Shown: positions 32,764 through 41,648 of the stretch, in pieces
Layout of the letters: every line of letters starts with the position of its first letter
Position numbering within the stretch: the first letter of the stretch is position 1
Position numbers and translations under genes: made by a program
Notes under the pieces: model-generated
Seen by the model: the letters and a program-made list of their open reading frames with translations, nothing else
What the model was told of the DNA's origin: nothing
Database searches by the model: none
IMG/VR virus record: IMGVR_UViG_3300032236_000438
Coordinates: 1 to 63,753 of that record
Direction: 5' to 3' (one strand)
From: a virus
Length of the DNA: 63,753 nucleotides

Positions 32764-34012
32764 CGAGACACGCCAGTTAAGATACGGCACTAGTTACACG
32801 GTTGAGTTTCCTGACTTTCCTTCTTTTAACGTTCAACCAAAAAAGTTTAGACTAGTGCAAGAACAAGGAAAACACGATGTTCTTGAGCTCACCTTTCCTG
32901 TAATCAATCCTTTCTTTTTAAAGTCTTTTAAGACCGGCGCACTTGTGCGTTTAAAGTGGAAGACAGGCCGAGCATCTGGGGAGTTTGTTGGGCATCTATA
33001 CAGTGTCCGTACTGCTACTCAATCCACACAGACACGAGACACAATCATCACTTGCATGGGTACAGGATTTTCTTTAAAAGAAGGCGGTGCAAAAGTCTGG
33101 AACAATAAGACTGCTTCAGAGATTGTTACCGACGTTGCTAAGTCAGCAAAGCTAAAGCCTATTGTCACACAAAGCCCTGTCAGGTTTGCACAGCAATCTA
33201 TGACCGGCCATTCTTACTGGGAGAAAATCCAAGAGCTTGCACAACGTATTGGTTATGTAGCGCATATCTATGGAGTAGAACTTCACTTTCATCCTATTGA
33301 CAAAATGATTGATGCGTTTATCTCTAACATTCCTGTGCTGTCTTTTCAAGATGCTTTCTATAACTCTGGAACAAGTATAGAAGGCCAAACTTTAGACGTC
33401 TTTAAACCTTTAGTTGGAGACATACATGAAGCTGGAAAGCACACTAAGAAAGACAAAATTGTTTCAGGAATAGATAGCACTACAGGTAAATCTTTTAGCC
33501 ATGTTGCTTCCCCTTCCAAAGTTGGAAAGAACTTAAGAAAGAAAGCAACAACAGAGTTGTTTCAAGAAATAGTTCCTTCAAGAATTGTAGAGACTCCTGC
33601 AGAGGCTAAGGCGATGGCTGAAGCATTTGCTCAGTTAGGAAGGTTCTCTATTCATGCTGAAGGACAGGCACAAGGTGACCCAAGAATTGCCCCATATAAA
33701 ACCGTAGAGATTAATGGCACAGGAGATTTTACTGATGGTTTTTGGGTAGTAGACAAAGCAGTTCATACAGGATTTATGGACGGTCGCTACATCTGCGAAT
33801 TTACTTGTATGACCGATGGTTTAGGGGAGAACAAATCTAGCGGAAGTCGTCCAGGTTCAGCTGTAACCATGTCTGGAACAAGAAACATACCTGTTGAAAA
33901 CGTTACAGGCATTAAGGTTAAAAGCACTCCTGCTAGAATCAGTGCACCGTCTCAAGTGTTTAATCAAGGTAACTCAAGCTATAAAGCTTTTCCTAGGAAG
34001 TGGGTAGGTTAA
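32756..34012 (+). CDS. Baseplate hub protein, gpD/gp27-like
   Basis: 418 residues. Beta-barrel features of late control protein D / T4 gp27: FNVQPKKFRLVQEQGKHDVL at the start, LVRLKWKTGRASGEFVGHLY, then TIITCMGTGFSLKEGG, NKTASEIVTDVAKSAKLKPI and SYWEKIQELAQRIGYVAHIY. The hub trimer carries the spike and crowns the tube. The C-terminal part is less conserved and ends in a Ser/Gly-rich tail. Confidence 0.85.
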   Translation: MSNETRQLRYGTSYTVEFPDFPSFNVQPKKFRLVQEQGKHDVLELTFPVINPFFLKSFKTGALVRLKWKTGRASGEFVGHLYSVRTATQSTQTRDTIITCMGTGFSLKEGGAKVWNNKTASEIVTDVAKSAKLKPIVTQSPVRFAQQSMTGHSYWEKIQELAQRIGYVAHIYGVELHFHPIDKMIDAFISNIPVLSFQDAFYNSGTSIEGQTLDVFKPLVGDIHEAGKHTKKDKIVSGIDSTTGKSFSHVASPSKVGKNLRKKATTELFQEIVPSRIVETPAEAKAMAEAFAQLGRFSIHAEGQAQGDPRIAPYKTVEINGTGDFTDGFWVVDKAVHTGFMDGRYICEFTCMTDGLGENKSSGSRPGSAVTMSGTRNIPVENVTGIKVKSTPARISAPSQVFNQGNSSYKAFPRKWVG

Positions 34013-34413
34013 TGGAAACAGCTATTTCATTACCCTTTGTAGTAGACCCATATGGTTCTATAACTTCTACTACAGACCAAGCAAAAATTTGGGCTGACAG
34101 AGTTCGTTCTGTTATCGGAACAAACTTAAATGAAAGAGTGATGCTGCCTACCTTTGGAACTTTAGTTCCTTCTGCTTTTATGGAAACAGTTGATGCAGCA
34201 GACGCCCTAATATCAAGCGAGATAAGAGCAGCTTTTGCTAATCAACTTCCTCTCTTGACATTTGAAACAGCAGACATTACATACGATGAATACTCCAACA
34301 CCGTAAATATCAGCATTATCTATGACCTACCAAACAATCAGCAAACTGCAGTAACAACAATTGCTCTTATAACCGTTGACGGAAGTAACCCAGCTTCAGA
34401 GGAGAACCTATGA
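34012..34413 (+). CDS. Baseplate wedge protein, gp25-like
   Basis: ATG 34012 in the TAATG overlap is preferred over an in-frame GTG 12 bases upstream; 133 residues. gp25/W pattern: ISLPFVVDPYGSITSTTDQA, WADRVRSVIGTNLNERVMLP, TFGTLVPSAFM. gp25-like proteins start sheath polymerisation at the baseplate. ATGA overlap with the baseplate J gene. Confidence 0.9.
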   Translation: METAISLPFVVDPYGSITSTTDQAKIWADRVRSVIGTNLNERVMLPTFGTLVPSAFMETVDAADALISSEIRAAFANQLPLLTFETADITYDEYSNTVNISIIYDLPNNQQTAVTTIALITVDGSNPASEENL

Positions 34414-35960
34414 CAATCACACCTCCATCCCTTATTCCGGTATCGGTTGATTACACAAGCCGTGACTACTATGCAATTCGTGACCAGTTAATCTCCCGTG
34501 TTCAAGACCGTCTACCAACATGGACTGGTAACAACCCTGCAGATTTTGGAATTGCTTTGATTGAAGCGTTCTCTTACATGGGCGATTTAATGTCTTTCTA
34601 TATTGACAGAGCTGCTAATGAGTCCTTCATAGCAACAGCTACCCAACGAGAAAGCGTTTACAACCTTGCTAAAACCTATGGATATAACCCATCAGGCTAT
34701 AAATCAGCAACGGTTTCAGTTAAGTTTACAAACTCAGCTGATGTGCAGATTGACATTCCTGCAGGAACGGTTGTATACGGAGATGTTGTTACAGGAACAA
34801 ACAAAGACATCGTTAACCAAGTTTATTTTACAACTACTGTAGACACAACTGCTCCTGCCAATAACTATGTTTATGTAGACGCAACACATGGGCAGTCAGT
34901 CTCTCTTGTTTCTGCAAATGCAAATGCGTATGGAGAATATGTAGGCTCTTCTGATGGAACCCCTAACCAAGTATTTTTACTTGGAGAATCTCCTGTTGTA
35001 GATGGCTCAATTACTGTTTACATTAAAGACGGAACTTCTTACTCTAAGTGGAAAGAAGTAAAGCACATTCTTGACAGCGGTCCTAGCGACCAGGTCTTCA
35101 CTACGTTTAGTGACTCCAATAACAACATTTATATTCAATTTGGTAACGGTATTTCAGGATTGATTCCAGTAAACCTCAAAGAAATTAGAGCACTGTACAC
35201 AGTAGGTGGAGGAACTATTGGAAATATTCTCAATGGAATCATCACAAACATTGAATATGTTCCTGGATTAAACACAAATGATTTTGCAGCTTTTGTAACT
35301 AACATTTCAGTGTTAAACGAGACAGTAGCCACAGGAGGAACGGACCCAGATACTATTGAAGTTGTTCGTTATCTTGCTCCTCTTTATCTTCGTGCAAACA
35401 GCCGTGCAATTACTCTTGAAGATTTTAAGAGCCTTGCTATTGGAGCTGGTGCAGGAAAAGCAAAAGGGGTTTCAGGAACTAACTGGACGTCTGTAACGCT
35501 TTATATTGGTCCAAAAAGAAATGCTACAGATAATGACTTGGCTCCTGGGTTAGATAGCAACGGAGACCCAACTACTGAGTTTACAAATCTGTCAACAACA
35601 GTAGTAAATGCTTTGACTCCAAGCTTATTGATTGGTACGTCATTGACTATTCAACCACCTACTTATGTAGACGTTGTTATTGCGATTCAATATTTAGCTA
35701 ACCCACAATACACACATTCAGAAGTGGAAGCTGAAATTAAATCTGCAATGATTACTACCTATGGGTACTACAACAATGATTTTGCCCAAACAATTCACCA
35801 ACAAGACATTGAGTACACCTTAAATGGCTTAAACTCTGTAAAACTTGCCAAGGTAACAGTGTTGCATCGCCAAGGAGATTCGGGACTAAACACTCTAGTT
35901 GGGGATGAACCTGAAATCTTTCGTTTCCAAGAAGGAAACATTAGCCTTGGTTCTATGTGA
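34410..35960 (+). CDS. Baseplate wedge protein, J-like (gp6-like)
   Basis: 516 residues. Begins VDYTSRDYYAIRDQLISRVQ, then NNPADFGIALIEAFSYMGDL and MSFYIDRAANESFIATATQR, the signature of actinophage baseplate J proteins. The middle contains VPAGT-like IDIPAGTVVYGD and NNNIYIQFGNGISG; then RYLAPLYLRANSRAITLEDF. These proteins make the wedge ring that contacts fibres and sheath. ATGA start, TGATG end overlap. Confidence 0.93.
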   Translation: MTITPPSLIPVSVDYTSRDYYAIRDQLISRVQDRLPTWTGNNPADFGIALIEAFSYMGDLMSFYIDRAANESFIATATQRESVYNLAKTYGYNPSGYKSATVSVKFTNSADVQIDIPAGTVVYGDVVTGTNKDIVNQVYFTTTVDTTAPANNYVYVDATHGQSVSLVSANANAYGEYVGSSDGTPNQVFLLGESPVVDGSITVYIKDGTSYSKWKEVKHILDSGPSDQVFTTFSDSNNNIYIQFGNGISGLIPVNLKEIRALYTVGGGTIGNILNGIITNIEYVPGLNTNDFAAFVTNISVLNETVATGGTDPDTIEVVRYLAPLYLRANSRAITLEDFKSLAIGAGAGKAKGVSGTNWTSVTLYIGPKRNATDNDLAPGLDSNGDPTTEFTNLSTTVVNALTPSLLIGTSLTIQPPTYVDVVIAIQYLANPQYTHSEVEAEIKSAMITTYGYYNNDFAQTIHQQDIEYTLNGLNSVKLAKVTVLHRQGDSGLNTLVGDEPEIFRFQEGNISLGSM

Positions 35961-36490
35961 TGACGGACAGCGTTAAGACCTTAAATGGTGTCTACAAAGC
36001 TACGGTCTTAGATAACAAAGACCCTAAAAAACAAAACCGTGTAAAAGTAACCCTTCAGTTTTTTAATACGCCTAAAGGCTCTACTCAGAAACCTTTAAGC
36101 ACTGATTGGATTCTTCCTATAACTCCTGTCGGATTAAACCTTCCTGCACCAGCTATTGGTCAAGGGGTATGGGTAATGTTTCAAGCGGGAGACCCTTCCT
36201 ATCCTGTATGGATAGGGGAGTTTGGAAAGCACCAAGACAAAAGTAAAAAGATGTTAATAAAGCCGTTACTTAACTCGGTTTCTTTAACGGGCCTTACTCC
36301 TTACTTAATCATAGTTACCCAAGCAGACGGCACACAAGAAGTAGATTTAGTTGCAACTTTGCTTGCTATGGCAGCCAAGTTAAAAGACCATGAAACAAGA
36401 ATTGCTTCTATTGAGTCTCAATTAACTACTTTGCATACAACTTTGGCTTCTAGAACTAGCCCAAGCCACACTCACGGCAGCAACGGATAG
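35960..36490 (+). CDS. Baseplate spike protein with gp5/VgrG-type OB fold
   Basis: ATG 35960 in the TGATG overlap (a GTG three bases earlier is also in frame); 176 residues. The first ~95 residues are the gp5-type OB fold: GVYKATVLDNKDPKKQNRVK, LPITPVGLNLPAPAIGQGVW and WVMFQAGDPSYPVWIGEF. A coiled coil follows (LLAMAAKLKDHETRIASIES) and the end is PSHTHGSNG. His-rich tips in spikes can bind iron, but the pair here is short. It caps the tube and pierces the envelope. Confidence 0.88.
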   Translation: MTDSVKTLNGVYKATVLDNKDPKKQNRVKVTLQFFNTPKGSTQKPLSTDWILPITPVGLNLPAPAIGQGVWVMFQAGDPSYPVWIGEFGKHQDKSKKMLIKPLLNSVSLTGLTPYLIIVTQADGTQEVDLVATLLAMAAKLKDHETRIASIESQLTTLHTTLASRTSPSHTHGSNG

Positions 36491-36556
36491 CAGTTAAGGC
36501 AGTAAAAAGAGGGCAAACCAGAGAAAATAAGCCGATAGGTTTGAAAGGACAGACTA

Positions 36557-37102
36557 GTGGCAAACGTTTCACCTACATACCCAGCCAACCTCGTTTCGTA
36601 TGGAACCGATGTTGTTGACTTCACCACCACTGTTCTTGCTGCACATGTCAACACTCTTCGTGCGGAAGTTGTATCTTTAGAAACAGTAGTAGGAACTTAT
36701 CCAACTCTTAGCTCTGGATGGGTAGGCTCATTTGTTCAACAGCCTATTTCGTACACCTGGAACACCCTTAAAGACCGTATCAATAACATTGAGTACGGAT
36801 TAGCAGTAGCCTACGCAGCTAAGACCCCAACAGGTGGAACCTCTGGTCAAGTTCTCGTAAAGAACTCAAGCACTGACTACGACTTCTCATGGACTACTGC
36901 AAACTTCTTGCCTTCTCAGTCTACGCACAATGGTCAGTTCTTAACTACCAACGGTTCATCGGCATCATGGGCTGCAGTAAGCCAGGTACCTTCAGTAACT
37001 GGAAACAACGGCAAGTTCTTAACCACAGATGGTAGTACCTATTCATGGGGAACTATCCCTTCAGGAGAAACGTTTAATCCACTTCTACTTATCGGAGCGT
37101 AA
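36557..37102 (+). CDS. Minor tail / short fibre protein
   Basis: 181 residues, GTG start with aaagga seven bases before. The N-terminal half (VDFTTTVLAAHVNTLRAEVV, then WNTLKDRINNIEYGL) is helical and matches the adaptor part of actinophage fibre proteins. The second half has two GKFLTT(D/N)GS-SW type repeats (GQFLTTNGSSASWAAV; GKFLTTDGSTYSWGTI) that are common in fibre shafts. Likely attached to the baseplate. Confidence 0.7.
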   Translation: MANVSPTYPANLVSYGTDVVDFTTTVLAAHVNTLRAEVVSLETVVGTYPTLSSGWVGSFVQQPISYTWNTLKDRINNIEYGLAVAYAAKTPTGGTSGQVLVKNSSTDYDFSWTTANFLPSQSTHNGQFLTTNGSSASWAAVSQVPSVTGNNGKFLTTDGSTYSWGTIPSGETFNPLLLIGA

Positions 37103-37105
37103 TAC

Positions 37106-39109
37106 GTGTCAAAATACGGCGATATAGTTTATGGAGGCGCCAGGTACGGCGAAACTCCTAAGCTTTCATACTCAGTAGCACCGATGACAATTAACGTCTT
37201 ACGGTTTGATGAGGCGTATGTAACTTGGCAAAATGCTATTGGTGTCTTTACCCGATTCCGCATTGTTAGAAATCAAAATGGGTTTCCTGAAACAGCAGAA
37301 GATGGAGTTATTGCTTACGAAATAAGCAGCCCCGATGGTTCTAATCTTTCAGGTACTTTAGAGAAAACTCTTTTAAAAGATGGAGAAGAAAACACTGGTG
37401 ACGCTACCTTCATTCCAATTGTTCCTGGAAAAAATCTTTACTATCGTGCGTTCTTATACACAGACCAAAAGATTTGGGTTAAAGCAGGAGAAATTTATGA
37501 CGTAGTTCCTTCTGATACAGATGTCATGGATAAGATGCTTAATTTTCTTCCTCGTACATTAACTAGTGATGTCCTCAGTCCTTTCGGTGTAGTGCCACAA
37601 AAAACTGATGCATATAAATCTGACCTTTACAGATTTTTAGATGGCATGGCGTTTACGTACGAACAAATGCTCACTCAGCTTCAGCTTTTAAGGCCGTACC
37701 ACAATATTGACCCATCAAACTACACCACCATCCCTGCTGAAATGTATAGCGTAGGTATGGAGCCAGAAGCTAACCTACCAATCGTTAGCCAACGCAGACT
37801 TATTCGTGACGCTATTTACCTATACTCTCAAAAGGGAACCGCATTAGGATTAAAGAATTACTCACAAGCTTTGACTGGGTTTCTTACCAACGTAACTGTA
37901 TCCCCTAATCTTTTGTTATCTGTTCAAGACTCTACCTTTTATAAGTCAACAGGAAACTGGGTTGCTACTAATGCAACCATTAGTTACACAGCTGAGCTTC
38001 TTCCAAATACAGCAATATCAAATGTAATTGACCAAGTTTATACACTAAAGATTGTTGCTAGTGGTGCGGGGAATATCTCATTAGGAAACACATCACCTGT
38101 ATCTCAGGGAATTCCAATCACTCCTGGAAACCATTACGCATATTCTTTCCAAGTTAAATCTCCAACTAGTGCTGGCTCGGTAACGCCTTCTGTTACGTTT
38201 TATGATGCTGACGACAATGCTATTTACACAATTCCTGGCAGCTCAACTGCAGCTAACAATTCTTGGAAATTAGCATCTCAAATCATTAACGCAGATGAAG
38301 CGGATGTTGGAGCAGCAAGTTATGCAGGACTTAAAATTTCTTGGTCTGCTGCTGGAACATACTATGTAGATATGGTTTGCTTCCAAGTTGGAACATCTGT
38401 TGCTTACGATGAGGCTCGTGCAGTCACAGTGCAGTTGGAGCCCTCACAAACCAACTACATTGCAAATCCTTCTTTTGAAACTGACGCTACTGGTTGGACA
38501 CTGACAGGATTAACTTTTTCGCAAGACCCAACTAACTATCCTAAAGAAGGTTACCCAAGCCTTCATAGTGGAAAGTTTACTGCTACAGCAACCACGTGGA
38601 CGTTGTCTAACACCTCTCAAATTCCTGTAGACCCAGGAACATACTTTAACGTTTCCATGTACGCATATTCAGACTCTATCCCAATGATGGACATGTACAT
38701 TGACGTATTTGACGCAGATGATAACTTGATTACTTCTTTCCAAGATACCCACATGATGGGCATGATGTGGATGCGTCACTACGTAGGTGGACTTATGGAT
38801 ATTGGAACACAACCAGACCACGCTCACGTTCGGTTTGTCGGCACTGCAAACATTGGCGACTCATTTAACCTAGATATGATTCAGGGACAAGACACTTACC
38901 TCCCTACAGACTATTTTGACGGCTCAATGCCAGCATCTGTTGGAGTCATTTGGCAAGGAACAGCCAACAATTCACCAAGCCTTTACTACCCAGGTAAGGA
39001 CACTAAGTTCCTACGCCTTGCCCAGACCATGATGGACTGGGTGCCTATGAATACCTGGTGGAGAATCACCACACCTGCTGGACTGGAGTACACCAACCTG
39101 ACCGTGTAG
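37106..39109 (+). CDS. Tail protein I-like baseplate protein with carbohydrate-binding-like C-terminus
   Basis: 667 residues, GTG start, ggag eight bases upstream. Residues ~135-275 look like the P2 gpI/tail protein I region: FLPRTLTSDVLSPFG, LYRFLDGMAFTYEQMLTQLQ, LLRPYHNIDP, RRLIRDAIYLYSQKGTALGL. The N-terminal ~130 residues are an FN3-like beta domain. The C-terminal ~350 residues contain two CBM-like sandwiches (NHYAYSFQVKS; NYIANPSFETDATGWTLTGL). Tail protein I links wedges to fibres; the added sugar-binding domains suggest a host-surface role. Confidence 0.75.
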   Translation: MSKYGDIVYGGARYGETPKLSYSVAPMTINVLRFDEAYVTWQNAIGVFTRFRIVRNQNGFPETAEDGVIAYEISSPDGSNLSGTLEKTLLKDGEENTGDATFIPIVPGKNLYYRAFLYTDQKIWVKAGEIYDVVPSDTDVMDKMLNFLPRTLTSDVLSPFGVVPQKTDAYKSDLYRFLDGMAFTYEQMLTQLQLLRPYHNIDPSNYTTIPAEMYSVGMEPEANLPIVSQRRLIRDAIYLYSQKGTALGLKNYSQALTGFLTNVTVSPNLLLSVQDSTFYKSTGNWVATNATISYTAELLPNTAISNVIDQVYTLKIVASGAGNISLGNTSPVSQGIPITPGNHYAYSFQVKSPTSAGSVTPSVTFYDADDNAIYTIPGSSTAANNSWKLASQIINADEADVGAASYAGLKISWSAAGTYYVDMVCFQVGTSVAYDEARAVTVQLEPSQTNYIANPSFETDATGWTLTGLTFSQDPTNYPKEGYPSLHSGKFTATATTWTLSNTSQIPVDPGTYFNVSMYAYSDSIPMMDMYIDVFDADDNLITSFQDTHMMGMMWMRHYVGGLMDIGTQPDHAHVRFVGTANIGDSFNLDMIQGQDTYLPTDYFDGSMPASVGVIWQGTANNSPSLYYPGKDTKFLRLAQTMMDWVPMNTWWRITTPAGLEYTNLTV

Positions 39110-39118
39110 GATGACCGC

Positions 39119-39397
39119 ATGGTTAACCTACTCATCTCCGTACTCCTATCAGGAACAGCAGTCACCTTTGGAATTGAATTCCTTGCTCTCGTGCTTGCGT
39201 GGTTCTTTGATAAGGAAAGGCTTTATGCCGTTCTATCACTGCCATTAAGTTTTGGCGCACTGTTTTGTTTGGACAACTTAAACAAAACCTACATCGTCTT
39301 AGTGCCTGCAACTGCTTTTATTGCACTTATCCTTAACAAGGTAATCAACAAGCCAGTTGTCTTCAATGCCTCCCGACGCAATTTGCCGAGGTTCTAA
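39119..39397 (+). CDS. Small membrane protein, three TM segments
   Basis: 92 residues. Hydrophobic segments at about 5-28, 37-52 and 58-76 separated by short charged loops (FFDKERL, NLNKT), with a basic C-terminus (VFNASRRNLPRF). Placed directly after the last tail gene it could be a holin, but it lacks any decisive motif, and no endolysin is adjacent. Function open. Confidence 0.65.
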   Translation: MVNLLISVLLSGTAVTFGIEFLALVLAWFFDKERLYAVLSLPLSFGALFCLDNLNKTYIVLVPATAFIALILNKVINKPVVFNASRRNLPRF

Positions 39398-39988
39398 ATG
39401 AAGATAGCCCTATTTTCAGATGAGAACCTTGATGTCTCTAAAGCACTTGACCAGTTAATCACAAAGTATTCTGAACAATCCCCAGAGGTTATTTTTCCAG
39501 TAAAGAAAAATTACGACGAGTTCTCACAGTCAGTTATCCGTAAGTGCCTTGAGAACAGAGTCAAAGTAACTGCTTACTTCAAAGATGCCACAGGGCTAGA
39601 GCATATCCTCAAGCAAGCAGATGATATCTCCATCACCGATGAGCCAATCCAGGAAGTCTTAAGGCAACTAGAGTCCAAGGATGCCGTTGGTATCGTCTGG
39701 ACAGATAGCCTCAATGACCATCTCATCCTTCATACCGTTGAAGACCTGGCGCTAGATGTCTGGGATATCACCGATGGCATAGACCCGATTGAGATTGATG
39801 ACCCGTTCACCGACATGGACACCGAGCAGTTGCACGATGCCATGCATAAAACTTTGGGAGTTGCTATAGACATGATGGCTGCCTACATTGCCAGCACGGT
39901 CATGGAGTCAATCAGCGAGTCTGTCATGGACCACATCATCAATCAGATAGCCAAGAAGGACATTTCACCTTTTGAGGATAACGAGTAG
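39398..39988 (+). CDS. Unknown acidic protein, possible Rossmann-type domain
   Basis: 196 residues, abutting the membrane-protein gene. The first ~110 residues alternate strands and helices (MKIALFSDENLDVSKALDQL; RVKVTAYFKDATGLEHIL; AVGIVWTDSLNDHLIL), compatible with a Rossmann or SLOG-like nucleotide-binding domain. The rest is acidic and helical. I do not recognise a family. Its end overlaps an upstream start candidate of the next gene. Confidence 0.6.
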   Translation: MKIALFSDENLDVSKALDQLITKYSEQSPEVIFPVKKNYDEFSQSVIRKCLENRVKVTAYFKDATGLEHILKQADDISITDEPIQEVLRQLESKDAVGIVWTDSLNDHLILHTVEDLALDVWDITDGIDPIEIDDPFTDMDTEQLHDAMHKTLGVAIDMMAAYIASTVMESISESVMDHIINQIAKKDISPFEDNE

Positions 39989-39998
39989 TCTTCGCCCC

Positions 39999-40973
39999 AT
40001 GCTGCCACCAGAGGCCTTTACAGCCGACATATCCGATTACCAGTTCAGGCTACTAGCCATTCTTTGCCGTTTAGCGGGCCCTGGAGGGCTCGTACAGGCC
40101 TCAGTAGCTGAGCTTTGTGCAGAGAGTGGCAAGTCAAGTGACAAGACGGTCCGTAGCGCCCTCCAAGGCTTGGAGAAGGCTGGGCTAATTCTTACCGAAG
40201 CAACAAGGCGGGCTAACGGTTACCAGGGAAAGAAAATTATCTTGGTAAAAAATTACCGGCATGTGGATAATGTAGCGGTAAAAAATTACCGCACCTCACA
40301 TGACTATGTGACTAATAGTCGTATTAGCCATCCTAGCTATAAGCCATTAGTACCTAATGCCAATAGCCAAGATAGTAATAAATTAAAAGAATCTGAAACC
40401 GTAGGTTTCACAAAGGAGATTAAGGTTCCTATGAGAAAATGGGAAGATGACACAGACTCACTTGCAGGCTTTGGACTCGTTGAACCGAAAGATGCACCAC
40501 AGCCCAAGGTCCGAAAGTCTGACCCCAAGACCCGTGGCAAGAGGCCAGAGCATGAATGGACGGCTATGGATGTGGCTGCTGAGTTTAGTTACCAAGTCGG
40601 GCGCAAATATCCTCTTCTACCCGGAACGGTTAGCGTCAAGCAACTTTCAGGAGCGCTCCGTGCCTTCAGAACAAAGTACGGAACAACACCGCTCATAGAG
40701 CTTGAGTTGCTTCGTTTGTTCATGCAGGACGAGCGCAACTTCAAAGGCATTGGCGATGAAGCTCCGATGCTCTACAAGAAGTACCTTGCCTCCTTCGGCA
40801 CCAAGATGAACCAAGCCCGTGAGAACTTAGGTCTCAACAAAGTTACTGCTAAGATTGAGACTGCCACAGCATCTGATAGGCTCATGGCAAGTGATGGTCG
40901 CACATTCCAGAATTCACTCTCTGGTCGTGCACAGCTTGAGCGGCACGAAAAGAGAATAAAGGAAAACAAATGA
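39999..40973 (+). CDS. Winged-helix replication initiator candidate
   Basis: ATG 39999 is preferred over a TTG 27 bases upstream; 324 residues. Residues ~12-75 form a winged helix (YQFRLLAILCRLAGPGGLV, CAESGKSSDKTVRSALQGLE, KAGLILTE). A Lys/Asn/Ser-rich linker follows. Residues ~185-270 form a helical domain (MDVAAEFSYQVGRKYP). The layout resembles lambda O-type or helicase-recruiting replication proteins, and a DnaC-like loader follows shortly after. The bases encoding the linker could hold an origin, as in lambda O, but I see no clear iterons there. It could also be a transcription regulator. Confidence 0.6.
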   Translation: MLPPEAFTADISDYQFRLLAILCRLAGPGGLVQASVAELCAESGKSSDKTVRSALQGLEKAGLILTEATRRANGYQGKKIILVKNYRHVDNVAVKNYRTSHDYVTNSRISHPSYKPLVPNANSQDSNKLKESETVGFTKEIKVPMRKWEDDTDSLAGFGLVEPKDAPQPKVRKSDPKTRGKRPEHEWTAMDVAAEFSYQVGRKYPLLPGTVSVKQLSGALRAFRTKYGTTPLIELELLRLFMQDERNFKGIGDEAPMLYKKYLASFGTKMNQARENLGLNKVTAKIETATASDRLMASDGRTFQNSLSGRAQLERHEKRIKENK

Positions 40974-41065
40974 AAACAATACTTGGTTACGCACTTGTTG
41001 TTGCAGCAGGTTTGTTTGCAGCAAATATGTTCAAGGGAGGAATAAGAGCATGGCTAAAAAAGTAA
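40970..41065 (+). CDS. Single-TM mini-protein
   Basis: 31 residues in ATGA overlap with the previous gene, RBS aaaggaaaacaa. Nearly the whole protein is one membrane helix (ILGYALVVAAGLFAANMF) with a basic end (GGIRAWLKK). It overlaps the next gene by 16 bases. Tiny TM proteins of this sort are frequent in actinophage early regions; function unknown. Confidence 0.65.
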   Translation: MKTILGYALVVAAGLFAANMFKGGIRAWLKK

Positions 41066-41358
41066 CAAAGAAATTCACAGCAACACTTACACTCAACACC
41101 GAACAAGGTGGCGCATGGTTGGCTAACGTCAGCCTTCTCACTCCAGCAATTAATGTTGATAATCCAAACTCAATGCAACCAGCAGAAGCTGTAAGTGCAG
41201 AAGCAGCATGGAAGAACGCATCAGCAGGTAAGCGTTGGATTAAAGCAAAGGTTCTTGAAATGACTCCTCGTAAGAGCGTTAAGATGAGCCCAACAAAAGT
41301 TGATAAGACAACAGAAAAACCAACAGCATTTGTTGGAGTATTGGAGTTCAAAGCATGA
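41050..41358 (+). CDS. Small basic beta-rich protein, unknown
   Basis: 102 residues with a strong RBS (aagggaggaataagagc). Strands FTATLTLNTEQGGAWLANVS and WIKAKVLEMT, then a Lys/Pro/Thr-rich segment and a final strand (AFVGVLEFKA). Possibly an OB-like or DNA-associated protein, but no motif decides. Next gene begins four bases before its end (ATGA). Confidence 0.65.
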   Translation: MAKKVTKKFTATLTLNTEQGGAWLANVSLLTPAINVDNPNSMQPAEAVSAEAAWKNASAGKRWIKAKVLEMTPRKSVKMSPTKVDKTTEKPTAFVGVLEFKA

Positions 41359-41486
41359 GTACAGAAGTTTTACCGGACCTTATGAAAGACCCAGATTTCT
41401 TAGAGTACCTTGAAGAAAATCAAGTTGCTGAAGAAGAAACACAAATTGCATTTGCTGCTTGGCTTAAGGAAAACGAAGACAAGTAA
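41355..41486 (+). CDS. Acidic mini-protein
   Basis: 43 residues in ATGA overlap. Helical and acidic (MKDPDFLEYLEENQVAEEET). No recognised family. The next gene starts with GTG directly after the stop codon, so the run is translationally linked. Confidence 0.6.
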   Translation: MSTEVLPDLMKDPDFLEYLEENQVAEEETQIAFAAWLKENEDK

Positions 41487-41648
41487 GTGACTGAAGACGA
41501 ACTTGAGCAAGCCCTAATGCGTTTGTACGAATTGGGGCTTGTTTCAATTGAGTACGATGAGAACCTAGAGGCGAGGTTCAAGGTCACCGATGTCGGTAGA
41601 CTGGAAACATTAATTCAAATATTAAAAGAGGGCGAAAACGATGTATGA
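41487..41648 (+). CDS. Mini winged-helix-like protein
   Basis: 53 residues from GTG abutting the previous stop. The sequence LEQALMRLYELGLVSIEYDE, then RFKVTDVGRLETLIQIL looks like the recognition-helix-plus-wing part of a MarR-type winged helix. It may be a small DNA-binding or adaptor protein. Overlaps the loader gene by eight bases. Confidence 0.55.
   Translation: MTEDELEQALMRLYELGLVSIEYDENLEARFKVTDVGRLETLIQILKEGENDV

Noticed and set aside
39119-39397. Confident holin call for the three-TM protein
   Set aside because: Topology alone is compatible, but no endolysin is adjacent and no holin signature is seen; left as a membrane protein.
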